Assembly (NCBI RefSeq): GCF_002575655.3
Contig: NC_053035.3
Coordinates: 377,743,792 to 377,807,791 of the forward strand
Origin: Aegilops tauschii subsp. strangulata
Lineage: Eukaryota; Streptophyta; Magnoliopsida; Poales; Poaceae
Direction of reading: 5' to 3'
Length of the DNA: 64,000 nucleotides
A model generated the notes under the pieces. The model did no database searches. It had not been told where the DNA came from and worked only from the letters and a program-made list of their open reading frames with translations. Every line of letters starts with the position of its first letter. Within the stretch, counting starts at the first letter, position 1. This document shows, in pieces, positions 35,331 through 46,479 of this stretch. The translations under genes and the position numbers were made by a program.

Positions 35331-36784
35331 CCGTGCTTTTAAATACAAGGAAATAAGATTTTAAAAACAGCGCCCCTCGCATAGGCCATTCCGTGCCTCA
35401 TAGAGAAAACGCCTGTGGTTGTGCGTAAGACAAAGGTTTAGCTCCGTGGGCTAAATGCCCGTCCATCTCCGTGAGCCTATGTAATACCATCGACCATGCC
35501 TTTTGAGCGCTTCAAAAACAGCGTCTCTCTAATCTGCCACTCATTGCCTCACAAAGTAAACAACGAGTGTTCATATCAGAACCCAATTCTGTTCGGTTTG
35601 TGCAATAAACGCATGAACGTGACTCTCTCTAATACTAAAGTATGCCTCGATGGGCTTCTCACCCGTGCCTCTCCGTCTAAATGAGTCGACGGAATCATTC
35701 GGAAAACAGACACAAGCGAACATGACTCTATATAATACCACACGATGCCTTTGCGTAAGACAAAGGTTCAGCTCTGTGGACCAAACGCCTGTGCATCTCC
35801 GTCTGATAGAGTCACGGGCTAGCGTGACTCTATGTAATAATACTACCGACCATGCCTTTGAGCACTGCATGCCCGTGCCTGTGTGCAGCTTGAGCTTGTC
35901 ATAATGTATGTGTCCAGCTTGAGCTTGTCGTACTGAAGTTCGAGCTTCGCCTTCGCCTTCTCATCCATAAGATTGTACAACCCCGTGGATATCTCCGTCT
36001 GGATGAGTTGACTGAATCATTTGGAACACAAAACACAAGCGAACATGACTCTATATAATACCACACGATGCCTTTGTGGATTTGACGACCGTTCCTGTGA
36101 CGCTAATCACTGAAAGACAGGCGAGCGTGACTCTATATAATACAATACCATACCTTTGAGGACTGTACGCCCGTGCCTGTTAACCTTAACACTGTGACAC
36201 ATACAACGACAAACCTCCACGTTTCTATTGAATAATATACGTAACATCAAGAAAAAAGCGTGACCCAACTCAGTACGCAATTGTGTTCGTAGAGAGTTCA
36301 TATCTTGTGAACATTTAATAACAAGAGTTCATGTTTGTAATACCACCGACCATGCCTTTGAGCTTTTTACGCCCGTGCCTGTGACCCTTAACACTAAACG
36401 CACATGCGTCTCCGTCTGATAGAGTCACAGGCTAGCGTGACTCTATGTAATACCACCGACCATGCCTTCCTGTGACCCGAAACACTGAAACAAAGAAAGG
36501 CAGGAATGTCCACGGCTTTATGTGTGCACAAGACATGACTCTAGTTGGTTCAAAAACTTTGGCTGTAGAGACTTCATGTTCGTGCTTTTAAAAATAGCGT
36601 CTCTAGAACTGGCCATTACGTTAATGTTCATCTGTGCCCATAAACTTGAAATGAACGTGACCCAGGAAAGTAAAACACATTTGTTATCAAAGTTACTGAC
36701 GGCACGAGGTAACGGAAGACAAAATAAGAAACTTTTAGTGCACTGCTTAACAGCTTCAGATACGAGGATCAGGGTCGCTGCTGT
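35331..36784. repeat. cgtgcct-rich degenerate spacer
   Basis: Repeat-family spacer. A remnant of the coiled-coil gene's last exon (gcttgagcttgtcgtactga...) is visible at 35885-35995, and 36470-36780 copies 20940-21240. Confidence 0.7.
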
Positions 36785-37486
36785 CTACTTAGTCCGGCGA
36801 GACTTCTTTTTTGGTTGCTCGGCACGAAGTTCCTCGATCTGTTTCTTCATAACGTATGATTCCAGCTTCAGCTTATCGCGCTGAAGTTCGAGCCACGCCT
36901 TCTCATCCACAAGAAGTGCAATGATGGCTTTGTTCTCATTGTCCAACTTCGTGGATATCTTCACGAAGTCTTCCACAGTATTGAATAGGTTCTTCAGCTG
37001 GTCAAAGGAGAAGATGTCAGATTGATGGCTGGACGCACCCTCATCAACATTAGGATGAAGCTCACCACAATGATCCATGTTTCACAACTAAATCAAGTAG
37101 CCGAAAGAAAGAAAAAACGAATGAAGCCGAAGCAGAGCAAACTTACAGATGAGGAACCCTCGCCAGCCGAGATCTTCTCCTGCGACTGGACACGACGCTC
37201 TGGAGGAGTCTCCTTCTGCACAACCGTGGCTTAGAGTGTCAGGATAGAGAACAGCAAGATTGCTGGATGGCCTGGAGGCGGACATAAGGACGAAGGGGAC
37301 GTGGCTAGGGTTTCGAGACTCCGTCTGGCTTATTCACGTTTCACAACTAAACCAAGTAGCTGAAGGAAAGAAAAAACAAATGAAGCGGAAGCAGAGTGAA
37401 CTTACAGATGAGGAACCCTCGCCAGCCTGGATCTCCTGCAGTGTCTGGACACTGGGTTTCGCAGTAGTCTCCTCCTGACCAGCCAT
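36785..37486 (-). CDS. Small coiled-coil gene, copy 2, with doubled first exon
   Basis: The best-preserved copy of an unrecognised family. The last exon is open from ATG 37076-37078 to the stop at 36785: 97 residues, with NENKAIIALLVDEKAWLELQ and RDKLKLESYVMKKQIEELRA predicted as a coiled coil and a basic end (PKKKSRRTK). Upstream are two 81-bp exon-like units ending at GT donors: 37406-37486 (ATG kept) and 37147-37227 (ATG changed to ACG). The apparent acceptor before the last exon (ctacttgatttag) is followed by tga in the phase of exon 1. Either the 81-bp exons form a leader and translation starts at 37078, or splicing differs from my model. A host role is unknown. Confidence 0.5.
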
Positions 37487-37563
37487 GGCGGAGAGGGTTA
37501 GGATAGAGAGCAGCAAGAGGAATGGATGGCCTAGCGGCGGGCAGAGGATGGAAGAGTGTGTGG

Positions 37564-37800
37564 CTAGGGTTTTGAAACTCCGTCCGTCCGCCATAAATAG
37601 CATGAGCCTGGCCTCGGGCGACGAGCCAGACCGGCGTCACTGGAGGAGACGTCCATCGGACCCTTGGGTTTCCGTGGCGGCGCCACGTGGAGTTCACACC
37701 CGAGTAGGTCGAGACGCCCGTCGAAATGTTGTGTTTCCACAATCAATGCACGAACGTGGCTCCGTGTAAAACACAAGCATGCCTCCCTCGACATCCCGAC
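37564..37800 (-). promoter_or_regulatory. G-box/TATA/AAACCCTAG promoter of coiled-coil copy 2
   Basis: Minus strand: CACGTG at 37684-37689, a TATA-like ctatttatgg at 37591-37600, and aaaccctag at 37564-37572. Colinear with the promoters of coiled-coil copy 1 and F-box copies B and F. Confidence 0.65.
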
Positions 37801-38690
37801 CGTGCCTGTCCTGGTAATATAGTCATCGGATGCATTTGGAACACAAAGAGACACGAAGGTGACTCTGGATAATTACAGGTCATGCGTTTGTGGGCTTGAC
37901 AACCGTGCCTGCGACCTGAAACACTAACACGCGTAAAGGATAGTGACGCTACTAAACATATAAAGTCGCCTTCGTGCATTTGTGGGCTTGACAACCGTGC
38001 CTGTGACCTGAAACACTGACACACAGAAAGTCGTCTTCATGCGTAAAGGACCAGGACGCTACTAAACATATCAAGTCACCTTCGTGCATTTGAGTTAAAA
38101 TCATACAACGAAAACAATTCTAACAAGGACAGTCGCCCGAATCTATTAGGTTTCCGTAATAAATGCACAAACGTGACTCCGAGTAAGAACAAACTATGCC
38201 TCCGAGGGCTTGACGTCCATGCCTCTCGTTTTGACCGAGCCCACCGACTCATTCGGAATACAATCAGAAAACCTTTGTGCGCGACTCTATATAATAGCAC
38301 GCCATGCCTTTGAGGGATGTATGCCCGTGCTTGTGACCCTTGACACTGAAACACAGACAGCTAGGAACGTCGACGCCTTTATCAAGAAAGAAGCGTGACA
38401 CAATTCAGTACGGAACCGTGTCTGTATGGACTGCACGTCCGTGCTCTTAAATACAAGGAAATAAGCTTTTAAAAACAGCGTCTCTCTTATAGGCCAATCC
38501 GTGCCTCATAGAGTAAACGTCCGTGGCTGTGCGTAAGACAAAGGTTCATCTCCGTGGGCTAAACGCCCGTGCATCTTCGTCTGATAGAGTCACAGGCTAG
38601 CGTGACTCTATGTAATACCACCGACCATGCCTTTGAGCGCTTCATGCCCGTGCCTATGACCCGAAACACTAAATCAAGGATGAGGCGGCT
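37801..38690. repeat. cgtgcct-rich degenerate spacer
   Basis: Contains an internal duplication (37855-37925 and 37975-38045) and a long match to 30290-30900. No gene seen. Confidence 0.7.
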
Positions 38691-38869
38691 GCCGCGGGTT
38701 TCTGCTATAAACGCACGAACGTGACCCCACGTAAAACGCAAGCATGCCTGTCTGGGCCGCCATACCGTGCCTCTCCTGGTGATTGAGTCAACGGAATCAT
38801 TTTGAACGGATCCCTCCACTCTTCTCCCCTTCCCTCCCATCCCCAGTTATGTTTCGATGGGTGTCTCCT

Positions 38870-39087
38870 CATATTCGGGTGTGAACGCCACGTGGCCCCA
38901 CTCTGGAAACCCAAGGGTCCGACGGGCGTCCCCTCCGGCGACGCCACTCTGGCTCGTCGCCCGAGGCCAGGCTCCGGCTATTTAAGGCGAATGGACAGTG
39001 TCTCGAAACCCTAGACACACCCTTTTCCTTGGTCTTTTCATATCCACGCCACATATAGCGGCGCTCGCAGGCAGAGCGATCCCAGCA
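38870..39087 (+). promoter_or_regulatory. Promoter and leader of F-box copy F
   Basis: CACGTG at 38889-38894, ctatttaag at 38978-38986 and aaaccctag at 39006-39014, the same order and spacing as the other copies of this promoter. Confidence 0.65.
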
Positions 39088-41034
39088 ACGGAGACGGAGG
39101 TGGAGATCCACTCTGGTGTGCCATGCACCAAGAGGGCGAAGCTCGCGCCACCGGCGACGCCGTCCTCTGGTGGTTTGGCGGTAGCGGCTGGAAGCGGCGA
39201 GGGTGCGCCTACCGGATCCGAGGATCAGGAAGAGCAGTTTGGTCCGGACCGCATCAACGACCTCCCGGACGCCATCCTCGGTGAGGTCATCTCCCGTCTC
39301 TCCACTAGGGAGGGCATCCGCACTCGGATGCTCGCACGTCGTTGGCGTCCTGTTTGGCCGACCGCTCCTCTGAATCTTGACTGCCGTGAGATCCATGTCG
39401 CTCGTCTTTTTAACGCCCTAGAAACAGTTCATGTCGAGATCATCAGTAGGGTCTCTGCCTACAGCGAGGAGCTTGCTCGCATACGATACATCGGAACTTG
39501 GCATCAGGGAAAAACAGTTCCTGGTGATGGTTCTTGCCTTCCAGAGTCCATCCTCTCCAGCCATGTGGACGCAGTTCTCCGCCTTCGTATACCGGCGTGC
39601 TACCTCCAATGCAGACCCTCTACTGCCCACGCCTGGCTTGAGTCCCCCAGATTGAACAATCTCTAGGTGCTTGAGTTTTACTACCTGTTTCCACGATTTG
39701 TGAAAGAAACTGTCAAACTATCGCACACATGCTCTTCATCTACGCCCTCACTACCCAAGTCCGTCTTTCGGTTTTCCTGTTCTCTGCGCACTGTGAGCTT
39801 CGCGTGTTGCCAGATACCAGACCATTATGTAGAGGTACTTGAACTACAACTGGTCAAGAGACTTTTGCTTGTTGAGGTTGATATATCAGACTTCTCATTG
39901 CAAAGCATGATCAACTCTAGTTGCCCTGCACTCGAGTGCCTGCTGCTTGTTTGCAATAGAGAAAGGCATCGAATCACAATAAATTCCCCTAACCTTGTAA
40001 GCATCGGCATCCGTGGTGAGAAAGGAAAATTCATCATCGAGGATGCCCCCTCACTTCAAAGGTTGATCCACGATCTCCAGAGCAATAACATGGAGGTATT
40101 CATCGTCTCTGCACCCAAACTGGAGACATTGGCCAAATTCAGGATCTCGCTTGACTCCACAGGTCTTATGGTACTGACATTTCACAATAATTCCAGCTGC
40201 ATTTCCTTGAGAAAGTAGTTGCATATCATCCAACCTTTTGTTCTAATAATTTTATGTTTTATTTTCCATGTTATGTGAAGGGTTTGGCGACGGCCAGCCT
40301 ATCTACAATGCGGCAATCTGTCAAAACCTTGTTTTTGGCCATGACTTATAAAGTGGACCTGGTCATTCACTTGCTTAAGTGCCTTCCAAATTTGGAGAAC
40401 TTGTTTGTTCAGGTGATGATTCTCACGCCCAATGAAAAGGTCATACCGTGCATAGTGCAGCACTCCTTGCATCTCAAAAAGCTTATCTTACATTTTGTTT
40501 GCAATGGATACACCCTATGTCTAGGCATGTTTTTTATTATTATACATACATCCGTATCTAGGGAAATGTTCGACGAACTGATTGGGACAGGGGTCATGGA
40601 ATTTATCATTCATTTTGTCCTTCCATAGATCTTGAGTATCTTTCAACCTTTATGTGTTTTCAGGGAGGAAACATTCCTGATGGTGCAAGAAATATTTGGC
40701 ATCCCAAGCACCGTGCGTTTCTCAAAGAACACATCATTCATTTAAAGACAGTAACACTGGAAGATTATGAAAAAAGTAGGAAGAACACTGAGTTTGTGAG
40801 GTTCTTTATTCTGAATGCAATGGAGCTAGAGACCATAAGGATTAAGTTTCGCTTCCCTGAGACTTCATGCAAGAATTTTACGAACAGCAACAGAAGTTGT
40901 TCCTGTGGGAGAATAAAGTTTCCAAACGCGCCCATCTCAAGTTATCAGCATGCTGCAATCATCTGTGCTTGGATTTGAAACATAGGCGTGTTGAATGCCT
41001 GGATTTGTCAGATCCGTTCACTTGTGCCTGCTAG
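39088..41034 (+). pseudogene. F-box/LRR/FBD gene, copy F
   Basis: Same plan as its paralogues: exon 1 39088-40170 (361 codons), exon 2 40281-40412 (132 nt), exon 3 40664-41034. The F-box is [20 protein letters not shown]; the FBD part has LKTVTLEDYE and FVRFFILNAMELETIRIKF. Three lesions are visible: the codon aligned with the paralogue start is ACG (39088-39090) with no other in-frame ATG before the F-box; TAG at 39664-39666 replaces a CAG; and a 1-nt shift near 40856-40870 takes the end of the FBD domain out of frame. The promoter still has an intact G-box, so it may still be transcribed, but it cannot give a full protein. Confidence 0.85.
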
Positions 41035-41935
41035 ACACAGGGCTGTAGTTAGTTCCTCAAGCTAGTACAGTTAGATGTTGTTGCGCCAATCTAATTCTGT
41101 GTTATGTCTAAACATGGCTGAAGCCTTTTGCACCATTTTGTAAGCTTGTTATAACAATGCTTTTGTGCTATGCACCCGCTGTTCTGAAAATTTTATAGTT
41201 TTATGTCACTATCGTGATGCTACAAAAACATTCGTGTGCGGTCGTCGACCAGGGAACAAAAACATTTGGAAGAGAAGAGGCACTGCCTTGCCTGTTCTTC
41301 AAGGAACGTGCATCTAGTGCATGTAAACCAGTGCGTCTGCAGTGACCAGACGGCACTGCCTCCTTTCATGGCAGACTGTATGTGCACATGGCCGTGGCTC
41401 TGCTTAATCTCAAACCATGCTCCCAGCGACCTCAGACTGTACGTGCCTTTCGTGTAAACGCATGTCCGTGAACGAGTTTATGTCTGAGTACAAACAATCG
41501 AGTCGGCACTGGCGTGCGTCGGCTTCAGGAGTAAGCGCGACTCTGTAGATTGTAGATTTTATGTGTGTCAGTGCTAGTGCGGTGCTCCTGTCTGACATAG
41601 GACCGTGCCTTTGACAAGTCAGTGCCACGTCACCAGAGGCATGGTTCCCCATGCCTGCCAAAGCGACATATGTGCCTTGCTAGATTACAGTAACCCATGT
41701 CTCGTGGAACGATCCAAGACGAAAGATTGCCGGATGCGCCTCGCTAGCAGCACGTTTCTTTGAAATATAAAAATATCTAGGAGATCAATATTTGATGTGT
41801 GTAGACTGTCACACACCCTCTGAAAGATTGCAAAAAATGAGATACATGCCTTTAGTCAAGTAACCATGTCCAAGCATAAACTTATACTAGACGAGTATCA
41901 CTTGCAACGTTTCAAAAGGAGGCAATCGTTAATGA
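41035..41935. other. Spacer, no gene seen
   Basis: 3' flank of copy F, then weakly repetitive sequence with cgtgcct-type motifs (41290-41680). No supported coding sequence. Confidence 0.5.
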
Positions 41936-43280
41936 TCATTCTTCGAGGATTGCCTTGATCATCAGGAGGTCATCAGTGTTCGCAAACCCTTGCCCCAAAA
42001 GATCACAGATGACTCTTTGCATCTTCTTTCTATTCTCCTTCAGCTTATGCACCTCCTCCTTCAGAAAATCCCTGTCCAGCTTAATCTCACCCTTGTCATC
42101 CTTAAGATTATGAATGGCACTTGTGAGAGACCTCTGAATGAGCTTGACGTCTTTATCAACGATACCCATCTGCTTCTTCTGCCTGTCAATCTTCATGGTA
42201 GTTACATTAGTTCTTTCCACAGCTGCAACAAGATTCTCGAGCTTAAGGTTCACTTGTTCAATATCCATTTTAAGCCCGCTTATCTCTTCATCCTTTGCTT
42301 GCCTATTATCATTGCTCTCATCTAACATCCCCCAGAGCTTGAGTAGGCACCTCTGCATAATGATAGGCCATGGGCGGTCAACCCATTCGACGACTCCACA
42401 GTTCACGCCTCTCTGCGAACAAAAAAGGAACCAAATAAACAGAGACTATTAATACACTACTGCAGAAGCTCTGGAATATAATAAAGTTCACATATACTTG
42501 GTTTATAACCTCATTCAACTAACTATGAACCGTGTTTGTGCAATGTGGCACTTCAATGGTTAGGTACCCACAACACCAATTATGGTGCTTCGCCCACCCT
42601 GTCCGCGGAGTTATTTCATAATTGTACTTAGTTTCTTTTAAGCCAGCTTGAATTAATCTGGAGCTACCTCTGCAGACAACTTATTTAGAGAGTTTTTTTT
42701 TTCTGAAGAATATACTGACTATTAAACAGAAGTCCCATTTGTAAACAAACATGAGAGTGTCTAGATCACTTCTTTTGTGTTCAATGATGTAAAATAAGTA
42801 GTGACCTTTACCCTTTTATGTAAAGTAAAAGGACTACACAATGTTTCCTACAATCAACCGGAAAACACAAGAAGAAATCAGTCTTCTTTGGTAGACTACA
42901 AGTCCTATATCCAAACAGTTTGATTCAACAAGAAAGTAACTCGGATTTTCGAAAGTGACTAACTTTCACAGCACAGCCGTAGAACCTCCTCCCTGTGTCA
43001 CTTCCTTCAAAAGCCACACACCTGAGAGGCTTGGTATCGTGGAGAACACAGTAGAGAGGACGGTCGAGCTCTTTGCCACATAAATCATGGTCTTCGATGG
43101 TGTCAGGGTTCTCCTACAAGGACACATGAATGTTTAGAGCTCAGATCTTTTGTTTGGAAAACAAACCCCAGTTCAACGCTCCGCATGTAGCAGGAAATCA
43201 CCTACATAGAAATCAAAATCCACTTCAAGGAAGTTCAAGCCTTCCTTCCTCCCCTCTTGTCCGAACTTTTGTGTCGACAT
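41936..43280 (-). CDS. GRF-type zinc finger/coiled-coil protein, intact
   Basis: Three exons on the minus strand join in frame: 43206-43280 (25 codons, ATG 43278-43280), 42964-43113 (50 codons) and 41936-42412. Together they give 233 residues with consensus GT-AG borders. Exon 2 ends with SDTGRRFYGCAVK and exon 3 starts with NCGVVEWVDRPWP. This is the GRF zinc-finger pattern (C...C...GRrFy.C...CgfveWvD), a DNA/RNA-binding finger. The rest is a long charged coiled coil (KLENLVAAVERTN, KLDRDFLKEEVHKLKENRKK). Many such GRF/coiled-coil genes of unknown role occur in Triticeae. No stops or frameshifts are seen, so this is one of two convincing live genes here. A GA-rich tract lies just upstream of the start. 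Confidence 0.82.
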
Positions 43281-43325
43281 GGCCTGGAGGATGTGAGCAG
43301 ATGCGATGCCGTAGGCGGCATCGAA

Positions 43326-43404
43326 ATCGAGAGGAGAGAGAGAGAGGGAGAGAGAGAGAGGGGGAGAGAGAGGGGGGAATAGATATAGTGAGAGAGCGAG
43401 AGGG
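43326..43404 (+). repeat. (GA)n tract upstream of the GRF gene
   Basis: About 80 bp of nearly pure GA/GGGA on the plus strand (CT on the gene's strand), starting 46 bp before the start codon. Probably in the leader or core promoter; CT-rich leaders are common in plants. Confidence 0.8.
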
Positions 43405-44171
43405 GAAATGAAAGCGAGGGACTTCGACATGGTCCGGCTCGACCAAATACTCCACCTACTCGCCAGACCCACCAACCCCCACCCCCCTCCCACGCCCCTT
43501 TTATTTTGCGCTGGGATGGCAAGGAGCCATTTACTATTGTCAGTAGTTCCAGCTTTGGCGAGCGAGTACACAAAATTACTTCCCTCTCCATAATTACTCC
43601 ATAAATACATTGTTTTGTGCGTCTTCCCTCCCGAGTCACTTGCTCTTCCGCTCCCCTTCTCTGGTTCCTTCCGTCTTTCTTGCTTCGTCTTCCTCACTCT
43701 ACAGTCCACATAGATGGATCTACGATTCGCCCACTTGCTCTGAAATACAGTAATTTTTTCCCCTCTGCTTAATACTTACGCGTTGTGCACTGTGCTTTTT
43801 TAGATGGATTCTTGTTGTATGTTACCCTTTTAATTTTAGTTTTTGTGCTAATATCTTACCCCTTTGAAGAGGTTCTATAGGGGAATAATCTTGGAGGACA
43901 ACAGTTGATTTTTTTCCAGCTAGTTCGCTGCAAGAGCTTGTAGATTTGAAGAGGTCTGTGCGTGTTCTTTCATTTTTTTACAGAGACACTAACATCAAGG
44001 GATATCACCATATCAGCATTCGCTCTGCACTGTCTTACTCACTGAAACAAGCATGTATCAGTGATATACAGTCCTTTAATTCTTTGTACCATTAGCGGAG
44101 TGTTGAAATAATTTTTTCTTTAATAATTAATGAACCCGAGTCTTATATATTGTTACATCTCGCAGACAAAG
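43405..44171. promoter_or_regulatory. Shared upstream region of GRF and B3 genes
   Basis: Divergent genes start at 43280 (-) and 44172 (+). No other coding sequence is seen. The first ORFs on the minus strand read through the CT-rich leader and are not genes. Confidence 0.45.
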
Positions 44172-45711
44172 ATGGCGTGTGATGTTTGCAGGAACCTCAA
44201 CTGTCCCGGTGTTGAATCTGATGTTGCCCAATCTTTCTTGATTGTGTCTTTGCCTTGTTGTTATGAGTCATGCCTGGTAAGTTTTGCTAACAAATCACGC
44301 GTGGCCAGTAAAAAACCTTCGTCACTGTATTTGTTGCAGTTATCTTTATTCCACAGTCAGCAACCACACGTATTCCTTCGGAGCGAACTATACTGCGCAT
44401 GCTTGTTTTTATTTTATAGGCCTTGATGTAATTAGAAGTTCAATTGTTTTGTATAGGTTTAATTAAATGTCATAGATGGTGCTTGTGCCCGTGCCTGAAA
44501 GCCAAGAAATTTCAAGGAAAAAAACTCTTTCATGCATTTTTTTCTTCTGAAAATCAGTAAAACATTTATATACCTTTGTCTTAATTTTACTTTTATGCAG
44601 TATGTCCCATGCTACTATCGGAACCAGGTCCTTTCTTTGACCTCTTTATGGAAAGATGAAGCTTTCGAGGATGGTTTTGAAGACGAAGATTTTGACCTTG
44701 TGTTCGGCACTACCGAGGAATTGTCTTACAAGATTAAGTTTACAGATGGCAACCACAGGTCTAAGTTTCATGGACCTGGATGGGAAAAGTTGATACGTGA
44801 CTATGATCTGTTTTATGGTGATATTATACAATTGGATTTGCAAGCAGAAGGTTTCTTCTTTCCCATTGACTTGATGTTGAGTGAATCTCGAGGAGGTCAC
44901 AAAGCGTTTCCCAAACCTTCCGTTGGTATGTTCTGATCGCTTATCAATATTCGTTCTGGTTTAACATTTATCTATTATAATTTTACTGTGGCATGCCGTT
45001 GATATTTATGTGCTTAATCTCTGTGATATAATGTATTAAATCTTTCTTTGTACTCATAAGGTAGTTTAAAACTGTAATTTCCCTTTTAAAAGCCAATATT
45101 CGTTTATTTTAGTTTTAACTGCTCTATTCATTGCTTCACACATAGTGGCTAATACATGGTTGTATTTATTTAGCCCTTGAAGGCCTCAGTTTATCGGAAA
45201 GGAGCTACATAGACGAGACAGTCTACACCCGGGGCATAAAACTTTCCTATATCGACATGGCTTGCATGATTAAACTAGTCCTAAATGCTAAACACATCCC
45301 TGCCATTACCTTTATGCACCGTCTATGTTTCACCAACATTCACACAGACCGTTTGGTACGTCGTTGTTTCTTTCTCTAAACCACAGTCAACATGCGTATC
45401 TAATGCCAGAATAATTTGTTATTGTACAGAAAATCCCAGCTATTGTTACCAATGATCTTAGGATGAAGCTTGGATATTTGCCTCTCAAGGGCAGCATCAG
45501 GCTTGTACAAATTTTCAGCAGCGTTGATTTGCCTGGCACCTACTGTATACACAAAGATGGAAGGATGGCGATCACCGGGATTTCTGCTTTTGCAGATGCA
45601 GCTAGGCTGACAGTTGATTGCGTTGTACTTATCAGTATCCAGTGGCACACTGTGCGCGTGCAGGACTCGCTCTCACTTGTGATCACCGGTCTTTATAAGA
45701 AAACGGAATGA
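44172..45711 (+). CDS. B3-domain-like protein, intact
   Basis: Four exons join in frame: 44172-44276, 44601-44925, 45174-45355 and 45430-45711, giving 297 residues with GT-AG borders throughout. Exon 2 contains YKIKFTDGNHRSKFHGPGWE followed by KLIRDYDLFYGDIIQLDL. This is the B3 fold pattern (basic strand, GW.kf...L..GD.i.F.L) of plant DNA-binding B3 factors. The N-terminus has a Cys-rich segment (MACDVCRNLNCPG). Exons 3-4 (TVYTRGIKLSYI ... IPAIVTNDLRMKLGYLPLKG) look like a second, weaker B3-like domain. It would act as a nuclear DNA-binding protein; its targets are unknown. No lesion is seen, so it is probably functional. The exact B3 subfamily (REM-like is plausible) cannot be decided by eye. 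Confidence 0.75.
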
Positions 45712-46479
45712 CGCGATATGTGTACGGTGATGGAGGGATGGCATTACACCACATAAATTTTAACTACTATGGTATTAAGTTAAGTATCGTACGTGTGTTA
45801 TTTCAAACTATGAGTGCAGTTCAAATCCTCATAGTACATACCTAATAGAACTTATCAGTTCAAATTCTTATTCAGACTATGGTACTGAAAGCAGATGCGA
45901 TCCTAAACGTGGTTGTCGTCGCTGTTGTTGTTGTTGTGGGTGTGTCTCTCGGTTCGACATGTTTGCTCAGAGAGGCACTTGAACCTAGTGCAGGTTCAGC
46001 ATTGTGTTAAGAAGACTCATGGTCATGCCTCTGTGCTATGATTAGCTTAGCTGACTTTGTGCAGTAAGAGAGGCACAACCGTGAAGTTAGTGAAGGCACG
46101 GTCATATAGTATAAGAGGGGACAGTCGTGCCTCCCAGTTGTCATTATTTCAGCTGAGTCGTGTACTCGGATAGGCATGTTGGTCGCAAGCGGAGGCACGG
46201 TCCCATATTAGGAAGAAGACTTGCGGTCGTGCGTCCCATGTCAAAAAGAAGAGTTTCGATCGTGCGTCCGTGTTCAGTATGTTTGTAGTGACACGCTGCT
46301 CGGAGAGGCATGTGCGTGAATCAAGTGGAGGCATGGAGTACGAGTTGTTGCCACTGTCCGATGTCACTGTTCTCGCAACAACATCACTTAAAAATACTAC
46401 TTTTTTTGATAAATAGTGTTTTGCAACACCTCCATCCTCCAAACCGTCTTTCCAGATCCACCGCACCCGTTGCTCCTAG
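45712..46479. repeat. Spacer with aggcacg/cgtgcct repeats; leader of copy G
   Basis: Between about 45950 and 46340 the motifs cgtgcct and its complement aggcac(g) alternate, as in the larger spacers. The last 100 bp is the leader of F-box copy G. Confidence 0.6.

Noticed and set aside
38998..39087. An upstream non-ATG start that would rescue F-box copy F
   Set aside because: The codon is GTG and lies in the leader; paralogues start at the codon that is ACG here.
43173..43709. Minus-strand ORFs through the GA tract as genes
   Set aside because: They read through the low-complexity leader; only the part from the ATG at 43280 joins in frame to the GRF exons.
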